Shown: positions 8,901 to 15,997, counted from the first letter of the stretch. The stretch: 20,189 nt of DNA from Flavobacteriales bacterium (GCA_008016945.1 SSGN01000090.1:1-20189); one strand, 5' to 3'. A program made the numbers and translations. Notes: a model not told the origin generated them from the sequence alone.

Positions 8901-9563
8901 CACCCCCGTACCCGCCGAGCCCCGGTAACAATACACCTTGCCCCGGTCGGCACCACCCTCGTTGGCCAGCGGGGCACCCACCAATACATCGCTGATGAGG
9001 TCGTTGTTCACATCGCCCGCCAGCGCCACACTGGTGCCGTAACCTGCGCCGGCCTCCCCGCCCAGGGCGGTCCAGGCGGCTGTGGCTTGTAGCCCGAGCG
9101 CCGAACCATGGTACACGAACACCGCGCCTTGCCCAGCATGTCCCGGCGCACCGATGATGATGTCGCTATAGCCATCGCCATTCACATCCCCGGCCGTGGA
9201 AACGCTATGCCCGAAACGAGCACTGGCCAACGTCCCTGCGGCGGTCCAGGCAGGTGTGGCCGAAAGACCCGTTGGAGAGCCGTGGAACACCATCACCCGG
9301 CCAGCATCCACCAAGGCGCCATTGTCGTGGTCCGGCATGCCCACGATCAGGTCGCTGTATCCGTCGCCGTTCACATCACCGGCCGTGGCCATGCTGGCGC
9401 CGAAACGCTCACCGGCCTGAACCCCATCCAACAACAGGTCCGCTACGGTGGACAAAGGACGGCCCGATCCCGCGTGGACAGTGAACGGCACCGCCCCCAG
9501 CAGGAGAAGCAACAGTCCCACCCTCAGATGGAACGGTGAGATCCACTTTTCAGCGCCGACCAT
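5919..9563 (-). CDS. Secreted FG-GAP/integrin-alpha-like double beta-propeller protein with T9SS tail
   Basis: A 1214-residue surface or secreted protein. It has a signal peptide (hydrophobic VGLLLLLLGAVPFTVHA), then 14 consecutive FG-GAP blades of about 61 residues. Each blade carries a Ca-binding core of the type AGDVNGDGYSDIIIGAP and a VYxYxGS strand. Blade 3 has a degraded core (GDVNNDLISD). Next come a cysteine-containing spacer, an Fn3-like domain typical of T9SS cargo (PVELVSMQATC ... YYRIRQVDADG) and a Por-secretion-type sorting domain (YAWPNPVSDVLNVRY ... PGVYALVI). Fourteen blades equals two seven-bladed propellers. It is probably exported by T9SS and cell-surface attached or released, with an adhesion or glycan/protein-binding role, but the ligand is unknown. 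I chose the ATG at 9563, close to the signal peptide; the frame opens at 9593, adding 10 residues. Confidence 0.92.
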   Translation of the reverse strand: MVGAEKWISPFHLRVGLLLLLLGAVPFTVHAGSGRPLSTVADLLLDGVQAGERFGASMATAGDVNGDGYSDLIVGMPDHDNGALVDAGRVMVFHGSPTGLSATPAWTAAGTLASARFGHSVSTAGDVNGDGYSDIIIGAPGHAGQGAVFVYHGSALGLQATAAWTALGGEAGAGYGTSVALAGDVNNDLISDVLVGAPLANEGGADRGKVYCYRGSAGTGVVTAPYWTWSGVQDNGQFGFSVAGAGDLNGDGRSDVVVGEPYFGTTTPLVRGRVSIFHGNGAGLSLNGTREGQLSNNHFGYAVSAAGDMNGDGYGELLVGAPGVTSGRGRVYAYRGGASGIEATATSTYTGGTGTNGRVGSAVGLAGDVNGDGYADVVVGAPLHDGTFTDAGQVLLFIGAPGTGSHFGTPYRTFTGTQANAQLGYAVHTAGDVDGDGVSELVYGMPGHGVGGRVAVHLGGPEGLQTSAVWAQESDVVDAVMGYSVAHAGDVNGDGYADIIVGLPGINAARLYLGSSSGTVSSASWSATGSSAGERFGEVVRGAGDVNGDGYSDVLIGAPAYDSYRGRAYVFLGSSTGLQATYHWRGTGSAIQVRYGEGVASSGDVNGDGYSDIVIGASLEAGDLGTVYAYYGGPSGIPATASWVEVGGQMNSWFGESLASAGDADGDGYDDLLVGAMRYDEGGRMECGAVFLYRGSPTGLEAAPTRTIYGDQAGCEFGVGLAFAGDVNGDGYSDIAIGAYQYMNSAWSTGRAYVYHGSVSGYAATEDWMSFDPTGGYWGMSVASAGDVNGDGYGDLVVGSPYFAQGYLDEGCAVVYLGSATGLGATPSWTAVGGATGRRAGYAVCGAGDVDGDGYGDVVVGVPEFTSGQSREGRALVFMGVTDQARKARTRQYRTDLTTPVQTSNGTFESSCGWGVGQEVWSIMGRAQVKLAWEFKGHGPPFQGSPFTGWTGSTGQDAGWVDTGLSGSELKRTLATTPGTTSHPAWRVRVRHHPATLLDGRVYGRWFYHGLHDQQVTSVKSDLVSCGPLPVELVSMQATCTEGDGRLEWVTATERNCARFIIERSADAWTWEQLGEVDCIGYSQSSQRYEYVDPFPSQSQAYYRIRQVDADGAVHLFPMVSLEGCSRSSGTIYAWPNPVSDVLNVRYGPILGLDGTDQWAEVLDATGRVVEKRTIVPSGVSLSIPMADKAPGVYALVIRSSDGTLHGTLRVVRE

Positions 9564-9671
9564 TCCGTCACAAAATAGACCTACCTGCAGCATGGATCAG
9601 GCTTGGACGGGGTGAATCGTTCAGGGTGATCCGGAACCAGTGTCCGGCACTCGAATGGGTACCTTGCGGCC

Positions 9672-12224
9672 ATGTACTTCCGCCGTTCCCGGGCACTGCG
9701 CCTCCTCGCGGTCGCCCTTCTTCATCTCGCCCCCTTCTCGCTTCCGCTCATCGCCCAACGCCCCCCCGCACAGCCCAACGCCGCCGAGATCCTGCACCGC
9801 ATGCAGAAGCTCAACGTGCTGGGCAGCGTGCTGTACATCGCCGCGCACCCCGATGATGAGAACACCCGCCTGATCGCGTGGCTCGCCAACGGGAAGAAAG
9901 TGCGCACCGGCTACCTCAGCCTAACCCGTGGTGAGGGTGGGCAGAACCTGATCGGCCCCGAACTGGGCGATGCGCTCGGCATCATCCGCACACAAGAACT
10001 GCTGGAGGCGCGCCGCATCGATGGCGGTGAGCAGTTCTTCACCCGCGCGGTGGACTTCGGCTTCTCCAAGAACGCCGCCGAGAGTTTCGAGAAGTGGGGC
10101 AAGCAGGAAGTGCTCAGCGATGTGGTGCGCGTGATCCGCATGTTCCGGCCCGATGTGATCATCACGCGTTTCGCGCCCGACCGCAGCGCGGGGCACGGCC
10201 ACCACGAGGCCAGCGCCATCCTCGCCGAAGAAGCCTTCGACCTGGCCGGTGATCCGAAGGCCTTTCCGGAACAACTGAAGGAAGGGTTGGAGGTGTGGCA
10301 GCCGCGGCGTCTCTTCTTCAACGGCAGTACGTGGTGGAAGAAGGACCTGGCCGAGTTCGCCAAGAACGACCCGGATTGGTTCACCGTGGACGTGGGCGGC
10401 TACGACCCGTTACTGGGCCTGAGCTACACCGAGCTCGCCGGGCGCAGCCGTAGTATGCACAAGAGCCAAGGTTTCGGTGCGGCGGAAACACGCGGAGAAT
10501 CGCTGGAATACTTGAAGTTCGTGAAGGGTGACCGGCCGAAGACGAAGGACATGTTCGAGGGGATCGACATGACGTGGGGGCGGGTCGGAAGACCTGAGTT
10601 CAACGAGCGGATCCGATCAGTGATCTCCGTGTACTCCCCCTTGGAGCCCTCGAAAAGCATTCCCGGACTGATCGATCTACAGAAGAACATGCCCAGCCCG
10701 AAGAGCGTTTGGGACCCGGTGATCCACAAGGTGGATGAGGTGAACCGATCGATCGGTGATTGCTTGGGCCTTTCCATCGAATCAATTGCACCGCGCGCTT
10801 TGATCGGTCAAGGGCATGTGGCCTCAGAAATGGTCATCACGAACCGGAGCGATGTTCCTCTGCATCTATTGGATGCATCCACGAACAGGAATTGGGAGCA
10901 AGCGTATCCCGAACTGGGATCGAAGAACATACCGGCCTTCGGAAAATTGACGCTTTCGTTCGAGGACCAGGTTACCAGCTACTATGTCGATGAACCATTC
11001 TGGCTTCGGCAACCTCATGGGAATCTATACAAGCTGAATTCCGGATCAGAGATCGGTCGGCCTGCTGACCAACGCAGGATCGACATGTTCATCCGGCCCA
11101 GCACGGACACCAATGCCGTTGTATCGCGATCGGTCCTCCCCACCTACAAATGGGTCGATCGCGTGGACGGCGAACGCATCCGCCCGGTGTACGTCACACC
11201 CGTTGCCTCGGTGATCCCGAAGGTGAACAACCTGATCGCGCGCGGCGGCACACAGACCATCGAGGTGGAGGTGGAAGCCCTCACCGACAGCCTTACCGGC
11301 CAACTCAACGTCACCTTGCCCGAAGGCTGGGGCACCACGAAGGACATCAAGCTCGTGAACATCGCGCAGCGCAATGAGCGGCAGACCATCACCTTCCAGC
11401 TGATGCCTTCGGCGAACGCAAAGCCCGGTGCGGCCCAGTTCGAATTCGTCGGCCCCAAGGGAAAGGCGGATCGTACGCTGCACGAGATCGACTACCCGCA
11501 CATCATGCCGCAGGTGTACTACACGCCCGCCGAAGTGAAGCTGGTGCCGCTGGATGTCAAGACCACCGCGAAGACCGTGGGCTACATCAAAGGCGCCGGC
11601 GATGATGTGCCGCAAGCCTTGGAACAGCTCGGTGTCACCGTGGAGATGATCGATCCCGCATTGATCACCGCGGAAGGCCTGAAGAAGTACGATGCCATCG
11701 TCACCGGTATCCGTGCCTACAACACCGCGAAGGAGTTGAAGCAAGCCCATCCCCTACTGCTGAAGTACGTGGAGGATGGCGGCACATTGGTGATCCAATA
11801 CAACACCACACCGCGCTTCAGCGTATCCGGCGTGGCGGATTTCGTGATCGACCCGGCGACGCTCGGTCCCTACCCGTTCAAGATCACCCGCGACCGCGTG
11901 ACCGTGGAGGAGGCGCCGCCCACCTTCCTCGACCCCAAGCACCCGCTGCTGAACACGCCCAACAAGATCACGGCCGCCGATTTCGAGGGCTGGGTGCAGG
12001 AACGTGGCTTGTACTTCCTCGGCGACCTCGATCCGCACTACACGCCGCTGATCGCTTGGAACGACCCGGGCGAACAACCGCTGAACGGCGGGCTTGTCAC
12101 CTGCGACCATGGCAAAGGACGCTATGTGTACACGGGCATCAGCTTCTTCCGGCAATTGCCTGCGGGAGTGCCGGGAGCGTACCGGCTTTTTGCGAACTTG
12201 ATCTCGAAGCGGGGAATTGATTGA
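9672..12224 (+). CDS. Secreted PIG-L (LmbE)-family deacetylase with C-terminal amidotransferase-like domain
   Basis: An 850-residue protein with a signal peptide (to about residue 29, PLIAQ). It has a PIG-L/LmbE N-acetyl-sugar deacetylase domain (about 50-250). Zinc-site motifs are AHPDDE (58-63) and GHGHHEA (174-180). The middle is a large beta-rich region (about 260-600). The C-terminus (about 610-850) resembles a class-I glutamine-amidotransferase/ThuA-like fold (KYDAIVTGIRAY, YVEDGGTLVIQYNT, GKGRYVYTGISFFRQLPAG). I see no clear catalytic Cys nucleophile elbow, so that domain may be non-catalytic. The family removes N-acetyl groups from amino sugars or related conjugates; the substrate is unknown. 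Bases 10600-11040 are markedly poorer in G+C than the flanks. The neighbouring aminotransferase and sodium:solute symporter suggest uptake and processing of an amino-sugar-like compound. Confidence 0.9.
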   Translation: MYFRRSRALRLLAVALLHLAPFSLPLIAQRPPAQPNAAEILHRMQKLNVLGSVLYIAAHPDDENTRLIAWLANGKKVRTGYLSLTRGEGGQNLIGPELGDALGIIRTQELLEARRIDGGEQFFTRAVDFGFSKNAAESFEKWGKQEVLSDVVRVIRMFRPDVIITRFAPDRSAGHGHHEASAILAEEAFDLAGDPKAFPEQLKEGLEVWQPRRLFFNGSTWWKKDLAEFAKNDPDWFTVDVGGYDPLLGLSYTELAGRSRSMHKSQGFGAAETRGESLEYLKFVKGDRPKTKDMFEGIDMTWGRVGRPEFNERIRSVISVYSPLEPSKSIPGLIDLQKNMPSPKSVWDPVIHKVDEVNRSIGDCLGLSIESIAPRALIGQGHVASEMVITNRSDVPLHLLDASTNRNWEQAYPELGSKNIPAFGKLTLSFEDQVTSYYVDEPFWLRQPHGNLYKLNSGSEIGRPADQRRIDMFIRPSTDTNAVVSRSVLPTYKWVDRVDGERIRPVYVTPVASVIPKVNNLIARGGTQTIEVEVEALTDSLTGQLNVTLPEGWGTTKDIKLVNIAQRNERQTITFQLMPSANAKPGAAQFEFVGPKGKADRTLHEIDYPHIMPQVYYTPAEVKLVPLDVKTTAKTVGYIKGAGDDVPQALEQLGVTVEMIDPALITAEGLKKYDAIVTGIRAYNTAKELKQAHPLLLKYVEDGGTLVIQYNTTPRFSVSGVADFVIDPATLGPYPFKITRDRVTVEEAPPTFLDPKHPLLNTPNKITAADFEGWVQERGLYFLGDLDPHYTPLIAWNDPGEQPLNGGLVTCDHGKGRYVYTGISFFRQLPAGVPGAYRLFANLISKRGID

Positions 12225-12228
12225 AATT

Positions 12229-12368
12229 GAGAACTGAGAATGGAGAATGGAGAATGGAGAATGGAGAGCTGAGAATGGAGAATGGAGAACTGAGAATGGA
12301 GAACTGAGAATGGAGAACTGAGAATGGAGAATGGAGAGCTGAGAATGGAGAATGGAGAACTGAGAACT
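12229..12368 (+). repeat. Heptamer tandem repeat array, 20 units (left flank of the four-helix-bundle gene)
   Basis: Twenty uninterrupted 7-bp units begin 5 bases after the deacetylase stop codon: 12 GAGAATG, 6 GAGAACT and 2 GAGAGCT. Units 4-9 (12250-12291) and 14-19 (12320-12361) are identical 42-bp blocks 70 bp apart, which shows internal duplication. The plus strand is purine-rich, and the array ends 8 bases before the ATG of the next gene. Because 7 is not a multiple of 3, the minus-strand frames stay open across it; these are artefacts. A degenerate, inverted counterpart is at 12769-12810. Confidence 0.95.
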
Positions 12369-12376
12369 GATGACGC

Positions 12377-12751
12377 ATGGAACGGAAGTATGACCTTGAT
12401 GAGCGCTGTGTGATCTTCAGTGCAGCGGTCGTGATCTATGTGGATCGTATGCCGAAGACCGAAGCTGGCAGGCACATGGGGCGGCAGTTATTGAGAAGTG
12501 GCACTTCAACAGCGTTGCACTACGGCGAGGTCCAAGGAGCGGAGTCACAGGCGGACTTCATCCACAAGATGCGGATCGCCTTGAAGGAGTTGCGCGAATC
12601 GAGGAACAACCTTCGGGTCCAGTTCATGGCGAAGCTGATGGACGGGAACGTCAAGGAGAATGCTTGGCTACTAACCGAGTGCGTGGAACTCGTCGCCATT
12701 TTTGCCACAAGCGTGAAGACCGCTGAGCGCAACCACCCTCGCAAGAAGTAA
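12377..12751 (+). CDS. Four-helix-bundle protein (23S rRNA IVP / S23 family)
   Basis: This 124-residue, all-helical protein has the family signature RQLLRSGTSTALHYGEVQGA, then DFIHKMRIALKELRESRNN and a final helix (LLTECVELVAIFATSVKTA). The family (PF05635) was first seen as ORFs inside intervening sequences of 23S rRNA genes, and is related in fold to the Avd accessory protein of diversity-generating retroelements. Its biochemical role is not established; a nucleic-acid-binding role is an inference. Here it is not in rRNA. It lies between two metabolic genes and is tightly bracketed by inverted heptamer arrays (8 nt before the start, 17 nt after the stop). Codon use is more AT-rich than in the neighbours. 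I read this as a mobile or IVS-like cassette rather than an operon member. Confidence 0.88.
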   Translation: MERKYDLDERCVIFSAAVVIYVDRMPKTEAGRHMGRQLLRSGTSTALHYGEVQGAESQADFIHKMRIALKELRESRNNLRVQFMAKLMDGNVKENAWLLTECVELVAIFATSVKTAERNHPRKK

Positions 12752-12768
12752 CGCAGCAACGGTTCCGT

Positions 12769-12810
12769 CATTTACCATTGCCCATTCTTCATTTTCCATC
12801 TTACATTCCT
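12769..12810 (-). repeat. Degenerate inverted heptamer array, 6 units (right flank)
   Basis: On the plus strand, six consecutive 7-mers all begin with CAT: CATTTAC, CATTGCC, CATTCTT, CATTTTC, CATCTTA, CATTCCT. The complement of the left-array unit GAGAATG is CATTCTC, so this is the same repeat family in inverted orientation but decayed. It ends 7 bases before the aminotransferase ATG. Together with the left array it could pair into a long imperfect RNA stem around the four-helix-bundle gene. Confidence 0.75.
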
Positions 12811-12817
12811 CCGCCCC

Positions 12818-14092
12818 ATGAACCCCACAACAACCGCCGCACCGCTCGTTTCCGAACTGGCCGAGCATCTCATCGGATCGGAGATCATCCGCATCGCGGG
12901 CGAGATCAACAACCGCATCGCGCAGGGCGAGAAGATCCACAACCTCACCATCGGCGATTTCGACCCCGCCGTGTTCCCGTTGCCCGCTCGTTACCGTGAG
13001 CTGATCCAACAGGCGTACGCGGAAGGCTTGAGCAACTACCCCGCGGCGAACGGTGTGGCCGAGCTGCGCAAGGCGGTGAGCGCGTTGGTGGAACGCAACC
13101 TGGGACTGGAGTACGCCGCCGATGACATCCTGATCGCCGCTGGGGCGCGCCCTGTGATCTACGCCGCCTACAAGGCTGTGGTGAACCCCGGCGAACGCGT
13201 GGTGTATCCCGTGCCCAGCTGGAACAACAACCACTACAGCTACCTGCACGGCGCAGAGAAGGTGGAAATACAGGCCACGCCGGAGAACCGCTTCCTGCCT
13301 ACGGCCGATGACCTGCGTCCGCACCTGAAGGGGGCCGCCATTCTCGCGCTCTGTTCCCCATTGAACCCCACGGGCACCTCCTTCACCCACGACCAGCTGG
13401 CCGCCATCTGCGACCTGGTGCTGGAGGAGAACGCCCGGCGCAACGGTGAAAAACCGCTGTACATGCTGTACGACCAGATCTACCAAGAGCTGGTGCTGGG
13501 TGGAATGAAGCATGTGGACCCGGTGTCCATCCGGCCGGCCATGCGGCCGTACACCATTTACGTGGACGGCATCTCCAAATCGCTCGCGGCAACTGGGGTG
13601 CGCGTGGGCTGGGGCTTTGGCCCCCCGCTGGTGATGCGCAAGATGGCCTCCATCCTGGGCCATGTAGGGGCTTGGGCGCCCAAACCGGAGCAGGTGGCCA
13701 CTGCACGTTTCCTGGCCGAACCGGCCTATGCCGAGGCCGTACAGAAGCACCGCATGATGATCGCCGAGCGCGTGGAGGCGTACCACCAAGGTTTCCAGCG
13801 GTTGAAGGCCGACGGCCTACCGGTGGATTCGATCCCCGCGCAAGGTGCCATCTATCTCTCCGTGCGCATCGGCATCATCGGCCGCACCACGCCGGAAGGC
13901 AAGGTGCTGAAGGATGCCTTCGACGCCACCTGGCACCTGATCCAGAACGCCGGCGTAGGTCTGGTCCCCTTCTTCGCCTTCGGTACGGGCCGTGACAGCG
14001 ATTGGTTCCGCATCTCGGTGGGCACTACGCGCATGGACATGGTACCCGGTGTGATCGACGGAATACGCAAGGCGATCGATGCCTTGACGTGA
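12818..14092 (+). CDS. PLP-dependent class I/II aminotransferase
   Basis: A 424-residue fold-type I aminotransferase. Visible motifs are LTIGDFDP near the N-terminus, SNYPAANGVAELRKAV, the cofactor-binding region ILIAAGARPVIYAAYKAV, PSWNNNHY, CSPLNPTG (the conserved NPTG), MLYDQIYQEL and the Schiff-base lysine K254 in DGISKSLAATGVRVGW. The C-terminal FRISVGTTRMDM contains the carboxylate-binding arginine region. Families with this layout transaminate aspartate, aromatic or related amino acids; the substrate cannot be read from the sequence. It is co-directional with the deacetylase and symporter. The 593-bp gap to the deacetylase is filled almost entirely by the four-helix-bundle cassette, so the genes were probably adjacent before that arrived. 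Confidence 0.93.
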   Translation: MNPTTTAAPLVSELAEHLIGSEIIRIAGEINNRIAQGEKIHNLTIGDFDPAVFPLPARYRELIQQAYAEGLSNYPAANGVAELRKAVSALVERNLGLEYAADDILIAAGARPVIYAAYKAVVNPGERVVYPVPSWNNNHYSYLHGAEKVEIQATPENRFLPTADDLRPHLKGAAILALCSPLNPTGTSFTHDQLAAICDLVLEENARRNGEKPLYMLYDQIYQELVLGGMKHVDPVSIRPAMRPYTIYVDGISKSLAATGVRVGWGFGPPLVMRKMASILGHVGAWAPKPEQVATARFLAEPAYAEAVQKHRMMIAERVEAYHQGFQRLKADGLPVDSIPAQGAIYLSVRIGIIGRTTPEGKVLKDAFDATWHLIQNAGVGLVPFFAFGTGRDSDWFRISVGTTRMDMVPGVIDGIRKAIDALT

Positions 14093-14126
14093 AATGCTGG
14101 AACGCTCCACGGTTTCGGATATGCAC

Positions 14127-14160
14127 CTGTACGGTCGACCCCGTGGGTCGACGCGATGCC
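14127..14160. repeat. Short palindromic repeat (GTCGACCC-cgt-GGGTCGAC), intergenic copy
   Basis: A perfect 8-bp inverted repeat with a 3-nt loop occupies 14134-14152 in the 98-bp gap before the symporter. The right flank ACGCGATGCC is similar to the in-gene copy at 15193-15219 (22 of 26 bases from TCGACCC onward). There is no T-run, so it is not an obvious terminator. It resembles a REP-type short palindromic repeat. Confidence 0.6.
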
Positions 14161-14190
14161 GGCATTGGACGAAGAACACCATAGCCCACA

Positions 14191-15915
14191 ATGCACATCA
14201 TTGATTGGGTGATCCTCCTCGCCACCCTCGCCTTCATCGTGGGCTACGGGGTGTGGCACACGCGGGGCACGCTCACGGCCTCGCGCTACCTGCGCGGCGA
14301 CAACGAGGACCGCTGGTGGGCGGTGACCCTCAGTGTGATGGCCACGCAGGCCAGCGCCATCACCTTCCTCAGCACGCCCGGCCAGGGCTTTCTCGAAGGC
14401 ATGGGCTTCGTGCAGTTCTATTTCGGCATGCCGCTCGCGATGATCGTGATCGCGTGGGTCTTCATCCCGCTCTACTACCAATGGAACGTGTACACCGCCT
14501 ACGAATTCATCGGCAAACGTTTCGATGAGCGCACGCGGCTGCTTACGGCGATCCTCTTCCTGATCCAGCGCGGCCTGAGCACCGGCCTCACCATCTATGC
14601 GCCCAGCATCGTGCTCAGCAAGGTGTTGCACTGGCCGCTCGGCTGGACCTGTGTGTTCATCGGAGGACTGGTGATCCTGTACACCACCACCGGCGGTGCC
14701 AAGGCCGTGGGCGTGACGCACAAACAACAGATGGCCGTGATGTTCGGCGGACTCTTCATCGCGTTCTTCTTCCTGGTGAAGCAGATCGGTGCGCACGCCA
14801 CCTTCGGCGAAAGCCTGCAACTGGCCGGGGCGTTGGGCAAGATGAACATCATCGACACCACGTGGGATCCCGCCGCGAAGTACACCCTGTGGAGCGGCCT
14901 CATCGGCGGTTTCTTCCTGCAGCTATCGTACTTCGGCACCGACCAGAGCCAGGTGCAGCGCTACCTCGGCGGGCAGACCATCCGCCAGGCACGCGTGGGG
15001 TTGGTCACCAACGGCCTGCTGAAGATCCCCATGCAGTTCTTCATCCTGCTGATCGGCGTGCTGGTGTTCGTGTTCTACCTGTTCAATGCCAGCCCGGTGC
15101 ATTGGAACGGGGCGAATGTGGATGCCATGCAACATGCGGAGAACGCATCGGCGCATCGGCATACCGCGACCAACAGGGATGACAGCCGTAGCATCGACCC
15201 CCTGGGTCGACCCAATGCCACACTGCTTGAACATGAACATGCCAACAACGCCACCGCACTGGCGGATGCCGCCAACACATGGATCCACGCCCACCGCAGC
15301 GGCCTTTCGACCAACCACGAACAACTGACCAGCGCCCTGCAACAGGATCACGCTCTCCGCGAAGCCTACCGTGCCGAGATCGCCGCCACCCTCCCCACTG
15401 CCGAAACCAACGACAAGGACTACATCTTCATCACGTGGGTGATGGGCCATCTGCCCACGGGCCTCGTGGGCCTGTTGCTGGCCATGATCTTCTCCGCGGG
15501 CATGGGCAGCACCAGTTCGCAACTGAGCGCGCTGGCCACAACGGCCGTGGTGGATGTGTTCCGCAAGCCATTGGCGGGCACCGACCCGGTGGTGGCCACG
15601 AAATGGGCAACGGTGGCCTTCGGTGTGCTGGCGCTGCTCTTCGCCGCCATCTTCCCGCTGTTCGACAATTTGATCCAGGCGGTGAACATCCTCGGGTCGC
15701 TGTTCTATGGCACCATCCTCGGGGTGTTCCTCGTGGCCTTCTTCCTGAAGCGGGTGGGTGGCACGGCGGTGTTCATCGCGGCCCTGGTGTCGCAGGCGGT
15801 GATCCTCGTACTGCACTTCGGGAGTTTCGCGGTGGCCTTCCTGTGGTACAACCTGATCGCCCCGGCGGTGGTGGTGGGGGTGGCGGTGGGGCTCCAAGCA
15901 TGGAAGTCTCGGTGA
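14191..15915 (+). CDS. Sodium:solute symporter (SSS family) with histidine-rich insertion
   Basis: This 574-residue polytopic inner-membrane transporter shows the SSS/SLC5 pattern. The early helix is IDWVILLATLAFIVGYGVW. The conserved block is SVMATQASAITFLSTPGQGF, followed by QFYFGMPLAMI, TTGGAKAVGVTHKQQ, FGTDQSQVQRYLGG, FSAGMGSTSSQLSALATTAVVDVF and C-terminal hydrophobic helices. I estimate 12-13 membrane segments. It should import a solute coupled to sodium; the identity is unknown but could be the substrate or product of the adjacent deacetylase and aminotransferase. About residues 307-403 form a hydrophilic insertion with roughly ten histidines, between two membrane helices. The central SIDPLGRPNATL stretch is encoded by the short palindromic repeat. 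The ATG at 14191 follows a 98-bp gap. Confidence 0.94.
   Translation: MHIIDWVILLATLAFIVGYGVWHTRGTLTASRYLRGDNEDRWWAVTLSVMATQASAITFLSTPGQGFLEGMGFVQFYFGMPLAMIVIAWVFIPLYYQWNVYTAYEFIGKRFDERTRLLTAILFLIQRGLSTGLTIYAPSIVLSKVLHWPLGWTCVFIGGLVILYTTTGGAKAVGVTHKQQMAVMFGGLFIAFFFLVKQIGAHATFGESLQLAGALGKMNIIDTTWDPAAKYTLWSGLIGGFFLQLSYFGTDQSQVQRYLGGQTIRQARVGLVTNGLLKIPMQFFILLIGVLVFVFYLFNASPVHWNGANVDAMQHAENASAHRHTATNRDDSRSIDPLGRPNATLLEHEHANNATALADAANTWIHAHRSGLSTNHEQLTSALQQDHALREAYRAEIAATLPTAETNDKDYIFITWVMGHLPTGLVGLLLAMIFSAGMGSTSSQLSALATTAVVDVFRKPLAGTDPVVATKWATVAFGVLALLFAAIFPLFDNLIQAVNILGSLFYGTILGVFLVAFFLKRVGGTAVFIAALVSQAVILVLHFGSFAVAFLWYNLIAPAVVVGVAVGLQAWKSR
15193..15219. repeat. Short palindromic repeat, in-frame copy inside the symporter gene
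   Basis: TCGACCC (15194-15200), loop CCT, GGGTCGA (15204-15210) is a 7-bp palindrome closely matching the intergenic copy at 14134-14152, including the following base C and ATGCC. It is translated in frame as part of a hydrophilic loop, so it is tolerated in the protein. Confidence 0.55.
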
Positions 15916-15997
15916 ACCGACCGCCCCGTATTCACCCTTCAGGGCCAAGAATGGCCTACACACCCCCACTCACCCCATCCACCGACCACCATAACTC

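Noticed and set aside
8103..9092. Plus-strand 329-residue open frame inside the FG-GAP gene
   Set aside because: Antisense shadow: its repeated HHIGITIAVHIAG-like segments mirror the complement of the FG-GAP cores.
12229..12368. Possible CRISPR array
   Set aside because: Units are 7 bp and contiguous, without spacers, and no cas genes are nearby.
12122..12475. Minus-strand ORF with repeated Ser/Phe/His/Leu heptapeptides over the heptamer array
   Set aside because: It is a by-product of a 7-bp tandem repeat, which keeps frames open and gives a 7-residue period; it overlaps the end of the deacetylase and the start of the four-helix-bundle gene.
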